Assembly (NCBI RefSeq): GCF_947387555.1
Contig: NZ_CANDNZ010000001.1
Coordinates: 744,001 to 808,000 of the forward strand
Length of the DNA stretch: 64,000 nt
Origin: Thalassomonas sp. RHCl1
GTDB taxonomy: Bacteria > Pseudomonadota > Gammaproteobacteria > Enterobacterales > Alteromonadaceae
Direction: 5' to 3'
Shown here piece by piece: positions 26,626 to 36,229 of the stretch. Numbering within the stretch: the first letter of the stretch is position 1; the number at the start of each line of letters is the position of its first letter. Below the pieces are notes generated by a model. That model was given only the letters and a program-made list of their open reading frames with translations, was not told the origin of the DNA and did no database searches. The translations under genes were made by a program, and so were the position numbers.

Positions 26626-27969
26626 ATGCATTTTCGTTTATCTGCGCGTTCTGTTTTTATCCGGTTACTGCTTGTTTTACTGCTAAGTGCGGCCCTGGGT
26701 TTTATTTTTGGGGTTGCGCTACCGGCGCTATTGATCGCCACGCTGGCGTTATTGATCTGGCATTATCATCATTTATTTAAGTTAATCGACTGGTTATGGA
26801 AAAGTAAGGCGATTTCTCCGCCCCAGTCGGAAGGAATTTGGGGGCGAATTTATGATGGTTTGTACCGTCAGATCAAACAACAGCGAAACAAGCAGAAAGC
26901 ATTAAATGAGCGTATCCGCCGCTTTCGTGACGGCGCCGAAGCCTTGCCTGATGCCGCCCTGGTACTGGCGGATGATCTCACCATACAATGGGGCAATAAA
27001 AAAGCCCACCGTTTACTCGGCATCCGCTGGCCCGGCGATCTCGGACAAAGAATCGATAACCTGCTGCGGGCGCCGGAATTTGCCAAATATCTGGAAACCG
27101 GGGTTTATGATGCCCCCTGCCTGTTAGTTTCACCGGTCAATAATGAGGTGCAGCTTGAGCTCAGGCTGATGGCTTACGGCAGCGATCAAATTTTATTACT
27201 CGCCAGGGATATCAGCCGCATTCACCGCCTGGAAGAAATGCGACGGGATTTCGTCGCCAATGTTTCCCATGAGCTAAAAACGCCGTTAACTGTGGTGCGC
27301 GGTTATGTTGAGATGATCCAAACCACTGAACATGCCCTCGACCCTCACTGGTTGCAGGCCTTTAATACCATAGAATCCCAGGTGACCCGTATGGACCGCC
27401 TGGTGGAGCAACTGCTTATTTTATCCCGGGTGGAAATACAGGCGGATATCGAAACCAATACCCCGATAGCCATGCCTAGGTTAATCAGCCAGCTGGTTGA
27501 TGACGCCCAGTGGCTTAACCAGGAAAAACAGCACAAGATAACGCTTGAGCTGGATGAAGACTTAGGGATCACCGGCATAGATACCGAAATTAAAAGTGCC
27601 TGTGCCAACCTGATCTCCAATGCCATTTCCTATACCCAGGCTAACGGCAATATCCAGGTACGCTGGTGTCAGGACGGTAATAAGGGCATTTTCTCCGTTA
27701 AAGACGACGGTCCGGGCATTCGCCCGGAAGATATCAATCGCCTGACCGAGCGTTTTTACCGGGTCGATAAGTCCCGCTCCCGTGATACCGGCGGTTCAGG
27801 GCTGGGACTGGCAATCGTGAAACATGTGTTGCACCATCATAATGCCGAGCTGGGGATTCACTCTCAGGTGGGCAAAGGCAGCGAGTTTGTTATTTATTTT
27901 GAGCAAAGCCGCTTGATTGACTTAAGCGAAACGCAAGTCCAGGAGGGAGCGGCGTTGACTGACGCCTGA
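26626..27969 (+). CDS. phoR: Phosphate regulon sensor kinase PhoR
   Basis: Inner-membrane kinase that phosphorylates PhoB when the Pst/PhoU complex reports low phosphate. The 447 residues (E. coli has 431) show two adjacent N-terminal TMs without a periplasmic loop (about 9-50), a linker and PAS domain (about 100-200), HisKA with His215 in VSHELKTPLTVVRGY, and HATPase motifs NLISNAISY, DDGPGI and GGSGLGLAIVKH. The structure is the standard PhoR one. It is translationally close to phoB (4-base gap). A bidirectional terminator follows at 27995-28028. Confidence 0.95.
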   Translation: MHFRLSARSVFIRLLLVLLLSAALGFIFGVALPALLIATLALLIWHYHHLFKLIDWLWKSKAISPPQSEGIWGRIYDGLYRQIKQQRNKQKALNERIRRFRDGAEALPDAALVLADDLTIQWGNKKAHRLLGIRWPGDLGQRIDNLLRAPEFAKYLETGVYDAPCLLVSPVNNEVQLELRLMAYGSDQILLLARDISRIHRLEEMRRDFVANVSHELKTPLTVVRGYVEMIQTTEHALDPHWLQAFNTIESQVTRMDRLVEQLLILSRVEIQADIETNTPIAMPRLISQLVDDAQWLNQEKQHKITLELDEDLGITGIDTEIKSACANLISNAISYTQANGNIQVRWCQDGNKGIFSVKDDGPGIRPEDINRLTERFYRVDKSRSRDTGGSGLGLAIVKHVLHHHNAELGIHSQVGKGSEFVIYFEQSRLIDLSETQVQEGAALTDA

Positions 27970-27994
27970 TTGTCTCTGGGAGTTAAGGCGGTGA

Positions 27995-28028
27995 AAAACG
28001 ACTAAAGTGAATAACCTTTAGTCGTTTT
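27995..28028. terminator. Bidirectional terminator between phoR and the S9 peptidase gene
   Basis: AAAACGACTAAAG and CTTTAGTCGTTTT form a perfect 13-bp stem around a short loop, with A-tract and T-tract at the two sides. It serves both convergent genes. Confidence 0.88.
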
Positions 28029-28047
28029 TAGTTGGCTGAAATTGCCG

Positions 28048-29985
28048 TTACATCAGGTGACTGTCTAAAAACTTCACCACTTTGTTCATATAGGCCTTTT
28101 GGTTTTCAGGATTAAAAAAGCCATGGCTTTCGTCGTCTACGACAAACCATTCATAACCTTTGTTTGCCTTGTCCAGGGCTGTTCTCAGGCGTTTGGCATG
28201 TTCAAACGGCGCCCGTTTATCTTTTTCTCCGTGTGCCAGCAGCAGGGGAATTTTAATATTTGCAACATGATTTACCGGCGACATGCTTTTAAGCTGGGCC
28301 TTGTCTGTGCCTAAAACCCGTTTTAAGTAACTTCGGCCGAATGCTTTCTCTCGAATATCGCCATCTTCAAACATCAGCTCCAGGTCATAGATGCCGGCGT
28401 TGGCGATGGCACATTGATAGGTATCCGGGAATTTAACTGCACTTTGGATGGCAGAATAAGCGCCAAAACTTGCCCCCATGATACAGGCATGACCGGCTTT
28501 GGCTTTATTTTGCTTAATTAACCATTGGTAAGCATCGTTAATATCTTGCTGGATCCTGGTTCCCCAGGCCCTGTGACCGGCAACGGCAAAGTCACGGCCA
28601 TAGCCGTCTGAGCCACGGTAATTGACCTGTAATACTGAATAGCCGTTGAGGGCTAAATATTGTACTTGTTGTGAAAAGCTCCAGTAATTTCTTACTCCGT
28701 GCGGGCCGCCGTGTACTAGCACCACCAGTGGGGCAATGTCATTTTTATCCGTTGATTTGGCTGCGGTAAAGTAACCGTGGATCAGTTGGCCATCGGAGGC
28801 TTCTAATTGAATAGGTTCAACCTGTGCTAATTCTGCGCTGTTGAGCTCAGGTTTAAACTTGAATAAAGCGCTGATTTGGTTTTGTTTTTTATCGAATAAA
28901 TAGAGGGTGCCGGGATCGATATCTGAACTTACCAGGACGACATAGATATTGCCGTCTTCGGTTTTACTGGTAATATTGACTTTACTATAGGGAAAGGTTG
29001 CCAACAGATCTTTAAATGTTTGTGCTTCCTCGGCTTTTTTATTCAATATCAGGTAAGTGGGGTAGTCTTCATCTACCCTCAGAGCATAGGCGGTACGGCC
29101 GTCCGTGGTCATTTCCACGTCGGTGATATCAACGACTTTATCGGTATAGACACTTTTATAGGAATAATCTTCCAGGTTGAGTTTGAAGATCCCGGTCAGG
29201 TCTTGCCCTTTGTTATCTAAGGTATATAAATATTTGCCTGAGGCATCAACGGATAACAGGGAAACGGATTTACCGACCAGGTCTTGTGGTGCCTGGACCC
29301 AGTCGCCGTCTTGACGTAAATATAACTGGCGATGATCGTTCTTATCAGTACCGGTCAGGGCGCGCAGCTCACCCGAAGTATCTGTGATGAAGCGGGCGAA
29401 CGGAATCGGGGAAGTGCCTAATTTTCTTGTGACCTTACCGTTGTAGACATTAAGTTTCAAAACCGTCGGCAGTCGCTCGCCGGTATTACTCATCGGGGTT
29501 GAACTGATCAAGATATGTTTTTTATCTTCCTTTAAGCGATCGATGATTTCTGCCCAGCCGCGGATGGCTTTTTTCTTTTTGATATGGCTGCCGGTTTGCA
29601 TTTCCCCTGCCTGGTAGCCATAGATTAACTCACCTTTTGTACCGTCATAATTGACGGCATAGAGCTCACCGTATGTGATTGGTTCTTCAAGCCAGGGATC
29701 CCGTTGGTTGATGGTGATGACAACACGCTCGTTATTTACCCAGTAATAGCGACCGATCTCTTTACGTCCCTGAAATTTGGCAGAACCGACTGGTTTCATG
29801 GTTTTACTGTCGAAAAATACCAGGGCCCTTTTTCCCTGTGAAAGTACGGCAACCGCTAAGTATTTGCCGTCGGGTGAAATTTTCGCATTTTGATATTGGG
29901 CATGGTCGAATAAGTTTTGCCAGTCTTTTGCCTGTGCGTTTAGGGCAAAGCATAAAGTTAAGCAAAGGAGTATCTTGTTGAGCAC
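28048..29985 (-). CDS. Secreted prolyl oligopeptidase family (S9) peptidase
   Basis: Exported serine peptidase of 645 residues that probably cleaves short peptides. A signal peptide (1-19, ALNAQA) is followed by a beta-propeller-like N-terminal region (about 25-385) and an alpha/beta-hydrolase domain (about 390-645). Catalytic residues are visible: Ser506 in GASFGAYS, Asp in the AHGEKDKRAP segment (near 590) and His in DESHGF (near 624). The HGGPHG oxyanion segment is at 425-430. The family is the acyl-aminoacyl-peptidase/DPP type of S9. It lies between phoR and pstS but is read the other way, and no Pho box faces it directly. Confidence 0.9.
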   Translation of the reverse strand: MLNKILLCLTLCFALNAQAKDWQNLFDHAQYQNAKISPDGKYLAVAVLSQGKRALVFFDSKTMKPVGSAKFQGRKEIGRYYWVNNERVVITINQRDPWLEEPITYGELYAVNYDGTKGELIYGYQAGEMQTGSHIKKKKAIRGWAEIIDRLKEDKKHILISSTPMSNTGERLPTVLKLNVYNGKVTRKLGTSPIPFARFITDTSGELRALTGTDKNDHRQLYLRQDGDWVQAPQDLVGKSVSLLSVDASGKYLYTLDNKGQDLTGIFKLNLEDYSYKSVYTDKVVDITDVEMTTDGRTAYALRVDEDYPTYLILNKKAEEAQTFKDLLATFPYSKVNITSKTEDGNIYVVLVSSDIDPGTLYLFDKKQNQISALFKFKPELNSAELAQVEPIQLEASDGQLIHGYFTAAKSTDKNDIAPLVVLVHGGPHGVRNYWSFSQQVQYLALNGYSVLQVNYRGSDGYGRDFAVAGHRAWGTRIQQDINDAYQWLIKQNKAKAGHACIMGASFGAYSAIQSAVKFPDTYQCAIANAGIYDLELMFEDGDIREKAFGRSYLKRVLGTDKAQLKSMSPVNHVANIKIPLLLAHGEKDKRAPFEHAKRLRTALDKANKGYEWFVVDDESHGFFNPENQKAYMNKVVKFLDSHLM

Positions 29986-30219
29986 TTTTTATTAAATCCT
30001 TGTGATTGAAGTCTAATGCATTATGTTAACAAGAAATAAACATTAAGGGCAGCACAGCGCAGGGGTTTTTGCTGAAGGTTTGTAGATACCGTGATTGTTG
30101 GCTTGTTTTGAGCGTAATCCCCACGGCTTTGAGCATGATATTAACCTGTGTCGTGGCGGGGCCGGGCTTTTTACGCGAAAGGAAGAGTCAGGAGAATAAA
30201 GTTTGCTGCTGTAATATAA

Positions 30220-30264
30220 GTGTCATATTGCGTCAATATAATTGTCATATTAGCTTCATATAGT
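30220..30264 (+). promoter_or_regulatory. Pho box array and -10 element of pstS
   Basis: Consecutive 11-bp units: TGTCATATTGC (30221), GTCAATATAAT (30232), TGTCATATTAG (30243) and CTTCATATAGT (30254). The strongest two are exactly 22 bases apart. TATAGT inside the last unit fits a -10 box. PhoB activation of pstS is expected. Confidence 0.85.
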
Positions 30265-30300
30265 AAGCAAAAAATTAATTGAGCTCTTTTGGAGAAAAAA

Positions 30301-31263
30301 ATGGCTTTTAAACGTGTATTAGGTGTTCTTGGTCTGGCGGGTATGATGAGTTTTTCAACGTTAGCGGTTGATGATAGCTTGCCTCAGTATCAAAAAGTAA
30401 GCGGAGTTTCCGGTAACTTGTCTTCTGTTGGCTCAGATACCCTGGCCAATATGATGACCTTTTGGGCGGAAGAGTTTAAGCGCACTTACCCTAACGTTAA
30501 CGTGCAAATCCAGGCGGCAGGTTCTTCTACTGCGCCACCGGCTTTAACGGAAGCAACCTCGAATATCGGTCCTATGAGCCGTAAGATGAAATCCCGTGAA
30601 ATTGAAGCTTTTGAAAAACGTTATGGCTACAAGCCTACCGCGGTACGGGTAGCGATTGATGCCTTAGCGGTATTTGTTCACAAAGATAACCCAATCAAAG
30701 GTTTACGTATTGATCAGGTGGATGCGATTTTTTCCAGCAACCGCAAATGTGGTGCCAATGAAAATGTGGACCGTTGGGGTGACTTAGGCTTAAACGGTGC
30801 CTGGACAGGTAAAGATGTGCAGTTATACGGCCGTAATTCAGTATCCGGTACTTACGGTTACTTTAAAAAGAAAGCCCTGTGTAAAGGTGATTTTAAAAAC
30901 ACGGTAAATGAACAGCCAGGCTCTGCTTCTGTAGTACAGTCGGTATCTGCTTCATTAAACGGTATCGGCTATTCAGGTATCGGTTATAAAACCTCAGGCG
31001 TACGTGCCCTGCCGTTATCGAAAAAAGATGACAACTATGTAGAAGCCAGCATGGACAATGCCGTATCGGGTAAATATCCGTTATCCCGTTACTTGTATGT
31101 TTATGTTAACAAGCACCCTAACAAGCCGCTATCTCCGATGGAAGCTGAGTTCTTGAAAATGATCCTGTCAAAATCCGGTCAGAAAATTGTAGAGAAAGAC
31201 GGTTATATTCCGCTGCCGGGTAAAGTGGTACAAAAAGAATTTAAAAAGCTGGGTCTGATTTAA
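30301..31263 (+). CDS. pstS: Phosphate ABC transporter substrate-binding protein PstS
   Basis: Periplasmic high-affinity phosphate-binding protein that feeds the PstCAB transporter. From ATG 30301 (GGAG 6 bases upstream) it has 320 residues with signal peptide [14 protein letters not shown]...TLA. Ligand-binding motifs are visible: [10 protein letters not shown] (29-40), the [11 protein letters not shown] segment, IGPMSRKMK, and [12 protein letters not shown]. It belongs to the PstS type common in marine gammaproteobacteria rather than the E. coli type. It stands alone with its own Pho boxes and terminator, 23 kb from pstCAB-phoU. Confidence 0.95.
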   Translation: MAFKRVLGVLGLAGMMSFSTLAVDDSLPQYQKVSGVSGNLSSVGSDTLANMMTFWAEEFKRTYPNVNVQIQAAGSSTAPPALTEATSNIGPMSRKMKSREIEAFEKRYGYKPTAVRVAIDALAVFVHKDNPIKGLRIDQVDAIFSSNRKCGANENVDRWGDLGLNGAWTGKDVQLYGRNSVSGTYGYFKKKALCKGDFKNTVNEQPGSASVVQSVSASLNGIGYSGIGYKTSGVRALPLSKKDDNYVEASMDNAVSGKYPLSRYLYVYVNKHPNKPLSPMEAEFLKMILSKSGQKIVEKDGYIPLPGKVVQKEFKKLGLI

Positions 31264-31295
31264 TCCGGTGAAAGCCTGACTCAGATAAGTGAAAT

Positions 31296-31323
31296 AAAAA
31301 AGCCTGGTAAGCCAGGCTTTTTT
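31296..31323 (+). terminator. Rho-independent terminator of pstS
   Basis: AAAAAAGCCTGG-TAAG-CCAGGCTTTTTT: a 7-bp GC-rich core with 4-base loop and T6 tail, 33 bases after the pstS stop. The A/T arms also allow use from the minus strand. Confidence 0.93.
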
Positions 31324-31393
31324 ATAGACAGGATGTATGCCAGGTCATGGTCACATGGATGTGAAAGAATGACGTACCTGCCTTTATTCGTTA

Positions 31394-31891
31394 TCAGCGG
31401 GAAATATCCACCATCAAGTCATCGGCAATATTTTCCAGTGCGTTGATCAGTTCATCAATCGAATCTTCATTGACGCTGATCCGGGTTTTGGCCTTAAACA
31501 TGGTTTGACCCGTATGGGCGGCGGGGCTCTGGCTGCTGACCAGTTTTAATAAATTGCCCCCCTGGCGATGAACCACAGAGGTAATTTCCTGAATAATACC
31601 TTCCCTGTCATTGGCCGTCAGCTCTAACACTATATCTGCTTGCTCTGGTGAAGCTGCGGCATTACCGGTTTCAATCTGGGTCTTAAGCTCCGGAATATCG
31701 TTCAGGGCATTGATCAGTGCCTGGCTATTTTCTTCAGCGACGGCGACTTCGAGGACGCCGGCAAAAAAGCCGGATAAGTGGTGCATGCTACTGGTTTGCC
31801 AGTTGCCCTGGTGGCGGTTAATGATGTTTGATAACTTGTCCACTAATCCCGGGCGGTCCGGGCCAATAAATGAAATGACTATGTAGTTCAT
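31394..31891 (-). CDS. GcvR-like double-ACT-domain regulator
   Basis: Probable cytoplasmic regulatory protein of the glycine cleavage repressor (GcvR) family. The 165 residues contain two ACT domains: about 1-75 (VISFIGPDRPGLVDKLSNII) and 85-165 (LELTANDREGIIQEITSVVH, GGNLLKL). In E. coli GcvR binds the activator GcvA in the presence of glycine; the same is possible here but no gcv gene is in view. The length is close to that of GcvR (about 190), slightly short. It is a single gene with ATG at 31891 and an AAGGAATG ribosome-binding site. Confidence 0.8.
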   Translation of the reverse strand: MNYIVISFIGPDRPGLVDKLSNIINRHQGNWQTSSMHHLSGFFAGVLEVAVAEENSQALINALNDIPELKTQIETGNAAASPEQADIVLELTANDREGIIQEITSVVHRQGGNLLKLVSSQSPAAHTGQTMFKAKTRISVNEDSIDELINALENIADDLMVDISR

Positions 31892-32004
31892 GCTACATTC
31901 CTTTTGTTTTTTCGGTTATGAAAATGTTGTCTTTAAATACCTGAAGGCAATGGCAGCTTAGGTTTATGAGCGTTTGCCGGAAATGCCGGGTTATCCAAGT
32001 GTTG

Positions 32005-32379
32005 TTACTCGCTTTCTTCTTTGTAACGGCTGAGCTGGGAAAGCTCCTTATTCAGTTGATCTTCATCTCCCAGATTTAATTCCACCAGACGGCGCAAATG
32101 GGTAATGCTGTCAATATCTATGGCATTACATTGCAGTCCGGTTTCTTCATCATGCTGATGGACAACGGCAATATGCATAGTGACTTCGGATTCTCCGTCT
32201 CCCAGGGTAAAACTTAAGGTACCTAACTTATTGACCAGAGAGTGCTCACACTCAGGGGTGGTGACCAGGGCCCCGTTAAGTGAGATGTCATGGATTGAAA
32301 CGGGAAAGCTGTGATTCTCAACCGCTAATTCTGCCTTAATTGAAAATAATATCCGGGTAAACTGGCGTCGGTTTTCCAT
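32005..32379 (-). CDS. PilZ-domain protein
   Basis: Likely cyclic di-GMP receptor or adaptor of 124 residues. The PilZ features are the N-terminal basic motif ENRRQFTRI (RxxxR type) and the SIHDISLNGALV segment (D/NxSxxG). Both are needed for c-di-GMP binding and both are present, so it may respond to cyclases such as the one at 20605. It is a soluble single-domain protein without signal peptide. It lies downstream of ettA but is separated from it by a terminator hairpin. Confidence 0.85.
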   Translation of the reverse strand: MENRRQFTRILFSIKAELAVENHSFPVSIHDISLNGALVTTPECEHSLVNKLGTLSFTLGDGESEVTMHIAVVHQHDEETGLQCNAIDIDSITHLRRLVELNLGDEDQLNKELSQLSRYKEESE

Positions 32380-32429
32380 TGAAACTCGTTAAATTAATAC
32401 TAGGTGTCTTTAGCATAGCTCTAGTTTAA

Positions 32430-32467
32430 AAAAAAGGCACCTAAATCTTTTCGATTCAGTGCCTTTG
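32430..32467 (-). terminator. Terminator downstream of ettA
   Basis: On the minus strand AAAGGCAC and GTGCCTTT form an 8-bp stem, followed by a T-run (read from 32435 leftwards). It is 54 bases past the ettA stop. Confidence 0.82.
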
Positions 32468-32520
32468 TTATTAATTTATTGTGATAAAACAAGCTATTCG
32501 CCGTTTACCCGCAAGGGAGG

Positions 32521-34194
32521 TTAGCTGATTTTTTTATACTTGATCCTGTGGGGTTCAACCGCCGCCGGACCTAAGGTTTTCTTCAGCCATTCGTCATATT
32601 CGGTAAAGTTACCTTCAAAGAAGTTTACCTGGCCTTCATCGCGGTAATCCAGGATATGGGTGGCGATACGGTCGAGGAACCAACGGTCATGGGAAATAAC
32701 CATGGCGCAGCCGGCAAAGTCCAGTAGGGCTTCTTCCAGTGCCCTGAGGGTTTCCACGTCCAGGTCATTGGTGGGTTCATCCAACAGTAATAAGTTACCG
32801 CCGGTTTTCACCAGTTTGGCCAGGTGTACCCGGTTGCGTTCACCGCCGGATAAGTCCTTGATGAATTTTTGCTGGTCATTGCCTTTAAAGTTAAAGCGGC
32901 TGACGTAGGCGCGGCTCGGGATCTGGTAGTTGCCGATTTCGATAATATCATGGCCTTCGGAAATTTCCTGATAAACGGTTTTTGCGCCGTCCATATCGTC
33001 ACGGAACTGGTCGACACTGGCCAGCTTAACGGTTTCACCGAGGTCAACTTGACCCGAATCCGCCTGTTCAGCGCCGGAGAGCATTTTAAACAGGGTAGAC
33101 TTACCGGCGCCGTTTGCCCCGATAATGCCGACAATGGCGCCTTTAGGGATACTAAAGCTTAAGTCATCAATTAATACCCGGTCGCCGAACGACTTGGTTA
33201 AGTTAGTGACATCCAATACTTTATCTCCCAGACGTGGCCCGGGTGGAATATAAAGTTCATTGGTTTCGTTACGTTTTTGCACTTCCTGGCTGTTAAGCTC
33301 TTCAAAACGCGCCATACGCGCCTTGCTTTTTGCCTGGCGTGCTTTGGGATTGGAGCGTACCCATTCCAGCTCATGCTTGATGGTTTTTTGCAGGGCGCTT
33401 TCTGCTTTGCTTTCCTGCTGCAGACGCTGGTCTTTTTGTTCAAGCCAGGAAGAATAGTTGCCTTCCCATGGAATACCATGGCCGCGGTCGAGTTCGAGGA
33501 TCCAACCGGCGACATTGTCGAGGAAATATCTGTCATGGGTAATGGCGACCACAGTACCTGAATAGTCATGTAAAAAGCGCTCTAACCAGGCAACCGATTC
33601 GGCATCCAGGTGGTTGGTGGGCTCGTCCAGGAGCAGCATGTCCGGCTTTTGCAGCAATAAGCGGCACAGGGCGACCCGGCGGCGTTCACCCCCGCTGAGG
33701 TTGGCAACTTTTTGCTCCCAGGCTGGTAAACGTAAGGCGTCGGCAGCCCGCTCGAGGGCATTGTCGATATTATGGCCGTCCTGGCTGTTGATGATGTCTT
33801 CAAGTTCTCCCTGCTCTTTGGCCAGGGCATCGAAGTCGGCATCTTCTTCGGCATAAGCGGCATAGACTTCATCCAGGCGCTTAATGGCATTTTTCACTTC
33901 TGAGACTGCTTCTTCTACCACTTCGCGGACACTTTTTTCTTCATCCAGCTGTGGTTCCTGCGGCAGGTAGCCGATATTGGTACCGGCAAGGGCTTTGGCT
34001 TCGCCGTCAAATTCGGTATCTACCCCGGCCATAATGCGCAACAGGGTCGATTTACCTGCACCATTAAGGCCTAATACGCCAATTTTAGCGCCGGGGAAAA
34101 AGGATAAGGAAATGTCTTTTAAGATGGTGCGTTTAGGAGGAACCACCTTGCTGACGCGATGCATCGAATAGATAAATTTGTCAGGCAATGCCAT
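32521..34194 (-). CDS. ettA: Energy-dependent translational throttle protein EttA (ABC-F)
   Basis: Ribosome-binding ABC-F ATPase that gates entry of the first peptide-bond step according to ATP/ADP ratio. The 557 residues match E. coli EttA (555). Two ATPase domains are visible with Walker A GLNGAGKST and GANGAGKST, signatures LSGGERRR and LSGGERNR, and Walker B LLLDEPTNHLD and LLLDEPTNDLD. The arm lies after the first domain's start and the P-site tRNA-interaction linker (about 250-320) contains the KARQAKSKARMARFEEL segment. It has its own terminator. Nothing unusual. Confidence 0.96.
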   Translation of the reverse strand: MALPDKFIYSMHRVSKVVPPKRTILKDISLSFFPGAKIGVLGLNGAGKSTLLRIMAGVDTEFDGEAKALAGTNIGYLPQEPQLDEEKSVREVVEEAVSEVKNAIKRLDEVYAAYAEEDADFDALAKEQGELEDIINSQDGHNIDNALERAADALRLPAWEQKVANLSGGERRRVALCRLLLQKPDMLLLDEPTNHLDAESVAWLERFLHDYSGTVVAITHDRYFLDNVAGWILELDRGHGIPWEGNYSSWLEQKDQRLQQESKAESALQKTIKHELEWVRSNPKARQAKSKARMARFEELNSQEVQKRNETNELYIPPGPRLGDKVLDVTNLTKSFGDRVLIDDLSFSIPKGAIVGIIGANGAGKSTLFKMLSGAEQADSGQVDLGETVKLASVDQFRDDMDGAKTVYQEISEGHDIIEIGNYQIPSRAYVSRFNFKGNDQQKFIKDLSGGERNRVHLAKLVKTGGNLLLLDEPTNDLDVETLRALEEALLDFAGCAMVISHDRWFLDRIATHILDYRDEGQVNFFEGNFTEYDEWLKKTLGPAAVEPHRIKYKKIS

Positions 34195-34515
34195 GAATAA
34201 ACCTTTTTATTTTAAGGGAAATTGTGTTGTCGATATTTTAAGTTAAAGGGGCTGGGCAAGCAAATGTGTTTACGATAACTTCACTTTTTTTGCTTAAGCT
34301 CGGTTAACTAAGTTTCTGGCTGTGGTTATTTTCATTTTGGCTGTGCAAATTAGGACAACTTTCTCATATTGAAAAAATAACGGTTTGTGTAAACCCTAGG
34401 TTTTTAGTTAAGTCTATGTTTTTGTTTGCTTTGTCTTTTTGGCCTGTTTTTTGTCTCTCTCATCATCATGAAGTGTTGGCTGGCTGGTGTGTTATTGGCT
34501 TAACGGGAGTAGCAG
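34195..34515. other. Divergent promoter region of ettA and the PEP-CTERM gene
   Basis: About 320 AT-rich bases between the two divergent genes, with T-rich tracts near 34420-34460. No clear operator, repeat or small gene was found. A GGGAGTAG ribosome-binding site for the following gene lies at 34504-34511. Confidence 0.4.
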
Positions 34516-35181
34516 ATGAAAAACGAAATTTTAAAATCAATGATTAAAGCCTTTGCTTTATCTATATCTTGTTTTATCGCCAGTGTAAATGCCGGGCTGT
34601 TTACCTTGGATCATTCCAATCCTATTAATCCTTTAACCTTATCTGAAAGTTTTACCGCTTTTTATGATTACGGCTCACCCAATCGCAGTTCAGCCAATAC
34701 CGGATATGAACAAGAGGCTACGGCAGTGATGTTTTTGGCCGAATATGACGAACAATTGGCATTATTTACTTTGTTGGATGCAAAAGGGGGGGAGCGGGTA
34801 ACTCGCACAGCTGATATGACGATAAGTGATTTTAATTTGTCAGATGTGCTTCTGGTAGACGATAGTGGCGAAAGTCATGATTCCGGCTTTCAATGGCGGT
34901 GGTTCAAGTGTTGTACCGATGGCATGATCTACAGGATCCGCAATCAAGACAAGTTTGCCCTTGATATCTCTTTTACGGATATTGTCGGATTAAACAGCTT
35001 TAAATTCTTGTCTTTTCCCGATGATGTTAGCTCACCTGAAGAGCTGCCTGTCGGCACTTCATTTTCTATTCAAGGCAGAGTTCCTGGTCAGCCTTCCTCT
35101 GTACCTGAGCCATCTGCTTTGCTGATTTTTGCATGTGGGGTGATAGCCGTTGCCCTTATTCGATTAAAGATGCAAGCATAA
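34516..35181 (+). CDS. PEP-CTERM sorting domain protein
   Basis: Exported protein of 221 residues: signal peptide (about 1-26, ISCFIASVNA), a beta-rich body without recognised function (AVMFLAEYDEQLALFTLLD) and a C-terminal PEP-CTERM tripartite signal (SSVPEPS, a hydrophobic stretch ALLIFACGVIAVALI, then basic RLK). Such proteins are processed by an exosortase (EpsH family) and linked to exopolysaccharide production. No exosortase gene is in this window. The two adjacent Cys in FKCCTD near residue 134 are unusual. It is a single gene with a GGGAGTAG ribosome-binding site. Confidence 0.88.
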   Translation: MKNEILKSMIKAFALSISCFIASVNAGLFTLDHSNPINPLTLSESFTAFYDYGSPNRSSANTGYEQEATAVMFLAEYDEQLALFTLLDAKGGERVTRTADMTISDFNLSDVLLVDDSGESHDSGFQWRWFKCCTDGMIYRIRNQDKFALDISFTDIVGLNSFKFLSFPDDVSSPEELPVGTSFSIQGRVPGQPSSVPEPSALLIFACGVIAVALIRLKMQA

Positions 35182-35302
35182 GCGTAGTGTTTCCGGGCAT
35201 TCATTAACAATAAATATCGACAAGGTTATAAATTTTGGTTCGTTACTTGCTGATTAACTATATGTTTTTATTATTCGTCAATAATTTGTAACACGGACCG
35301 CT

Positions 35303-36016
35303 ATGTTAACCAGTATTAATACCTACACTGCCACTGCACAAACAGCCAATAATCGCCTGGAAACTGTCAGCAGCGCAGAGGAAAATACAGCTTCTGCCAG
35401 TATCGCCCGGGAAGAAACGAGCACAGCTGCAGGTAATAACCTGTTTTTATCCTCCAAAGCTGAAAAAATTAATGCCATCAGCGCGGAGTTTTTTAAAAAA
35501 GGTCCTTTGACCTCGGTAGATGTTGATAAGCTGGTGGAGCGGGCTTACGAGTATGGGCTGATTTCAAAAGCCGAGTATGGCCACCTCGCCAAGACGGCAC
35601 AAGGGGAACAATCCCAGGAGGCTGAAACTCAAACCATAACGGCTTCTTTAGCCGGGTTTATTGAGGATTTTCAGCAGCGTTTCAACAGTGTCGACGCCGA
35701 TGAGCAAAGCGGAGAAAGTTCTCAGGCAGAGCCAACGGAAACCGAAATAGAGATGAATAAGGCGCTTAGTTCTGCTCAGGCAATTCTCAGCGATGTTGAG
35801 CAGGCAAAAAAAGCGGACAATTTTCAACAATCCCTTAGCCATGCCATCGCCACTTTGACAGAAGTGGTCCAGTCAGACTCTTTCAGCCAATTACCTTTAG
35901 ATGACAGGGTGGGCTTGAGTAAGAGTGTCCAGGCGCTGGAAGTGGTGGATAAACTCACGCCGCAAAAACAAAATAATAAGTTTATTAATCGTTATCTCGA
36001 TATCTCAGCTAAATAG
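35303..36016 (+). CDS. Hypothetical cytoplasmic protein
   Basis: Not recognised. The 237-residue product has no signal peptide or TM segment. It is Ser/Thr/Ala/Glu-rich with a disordered first 50 residues, a helical segment at about 50-95 (KINAISAEFFKK, VDVDKLVERAYEYGLISKAEYGHL), an acidic middle and a helical C-terminal part (SAQAILSDVEQAKK, SLSHAIATLTEVV). The composition recalls flagellar or type III accessory proteins, but no motif supports this. Codon use looks like that of its neighbours. Only ACGGA near position -10 acts as a ribosome-binding site. Confidence 0.6.
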   Translation: MLTSINTYTATAQTANNRLETVSSAEENTASASIAREETSTAAGNNLFLSSKAEKINAISAEFFKKGPLTSVDVDKLVERAYEYGLISKAEYGHLAKTAQGEQSQEAETQTITASLAGFIEDFQQRFNSVDADEQSGESSQAEPTETEIEMNKALSSAQAILSDVEQAKKADNFQQSLSHAIATLTEVVQSDSFSQLPLDDRVGLSKSVQALEVVDKLTPQKQNNKFINRYLDISAK

Positions 36017-36229
36017 GTTTTGCTATCGGTAACACAGGTCGTAATGCTGTGTAATCTAAAAGTACATCAACTGTTGCTAGAATGTAAAATCTGGCTTTGT
36101 TACAATCGGTGTGACTTTCACCCGATGTGACTTCCTGAGAAATGTCGGGCTATTTTATTTGGTGATTTACCAGGTAATGCGGTTTGGTCGGAATGAATTA
36201 ACCTACTTTTAGCACTTAAAAGGATTTTT

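Noticed and set aside
30069-30263. Small gene upstream of pstS
   Set aside because: It runs through the Pho boxes and has no ribosome-binding site.
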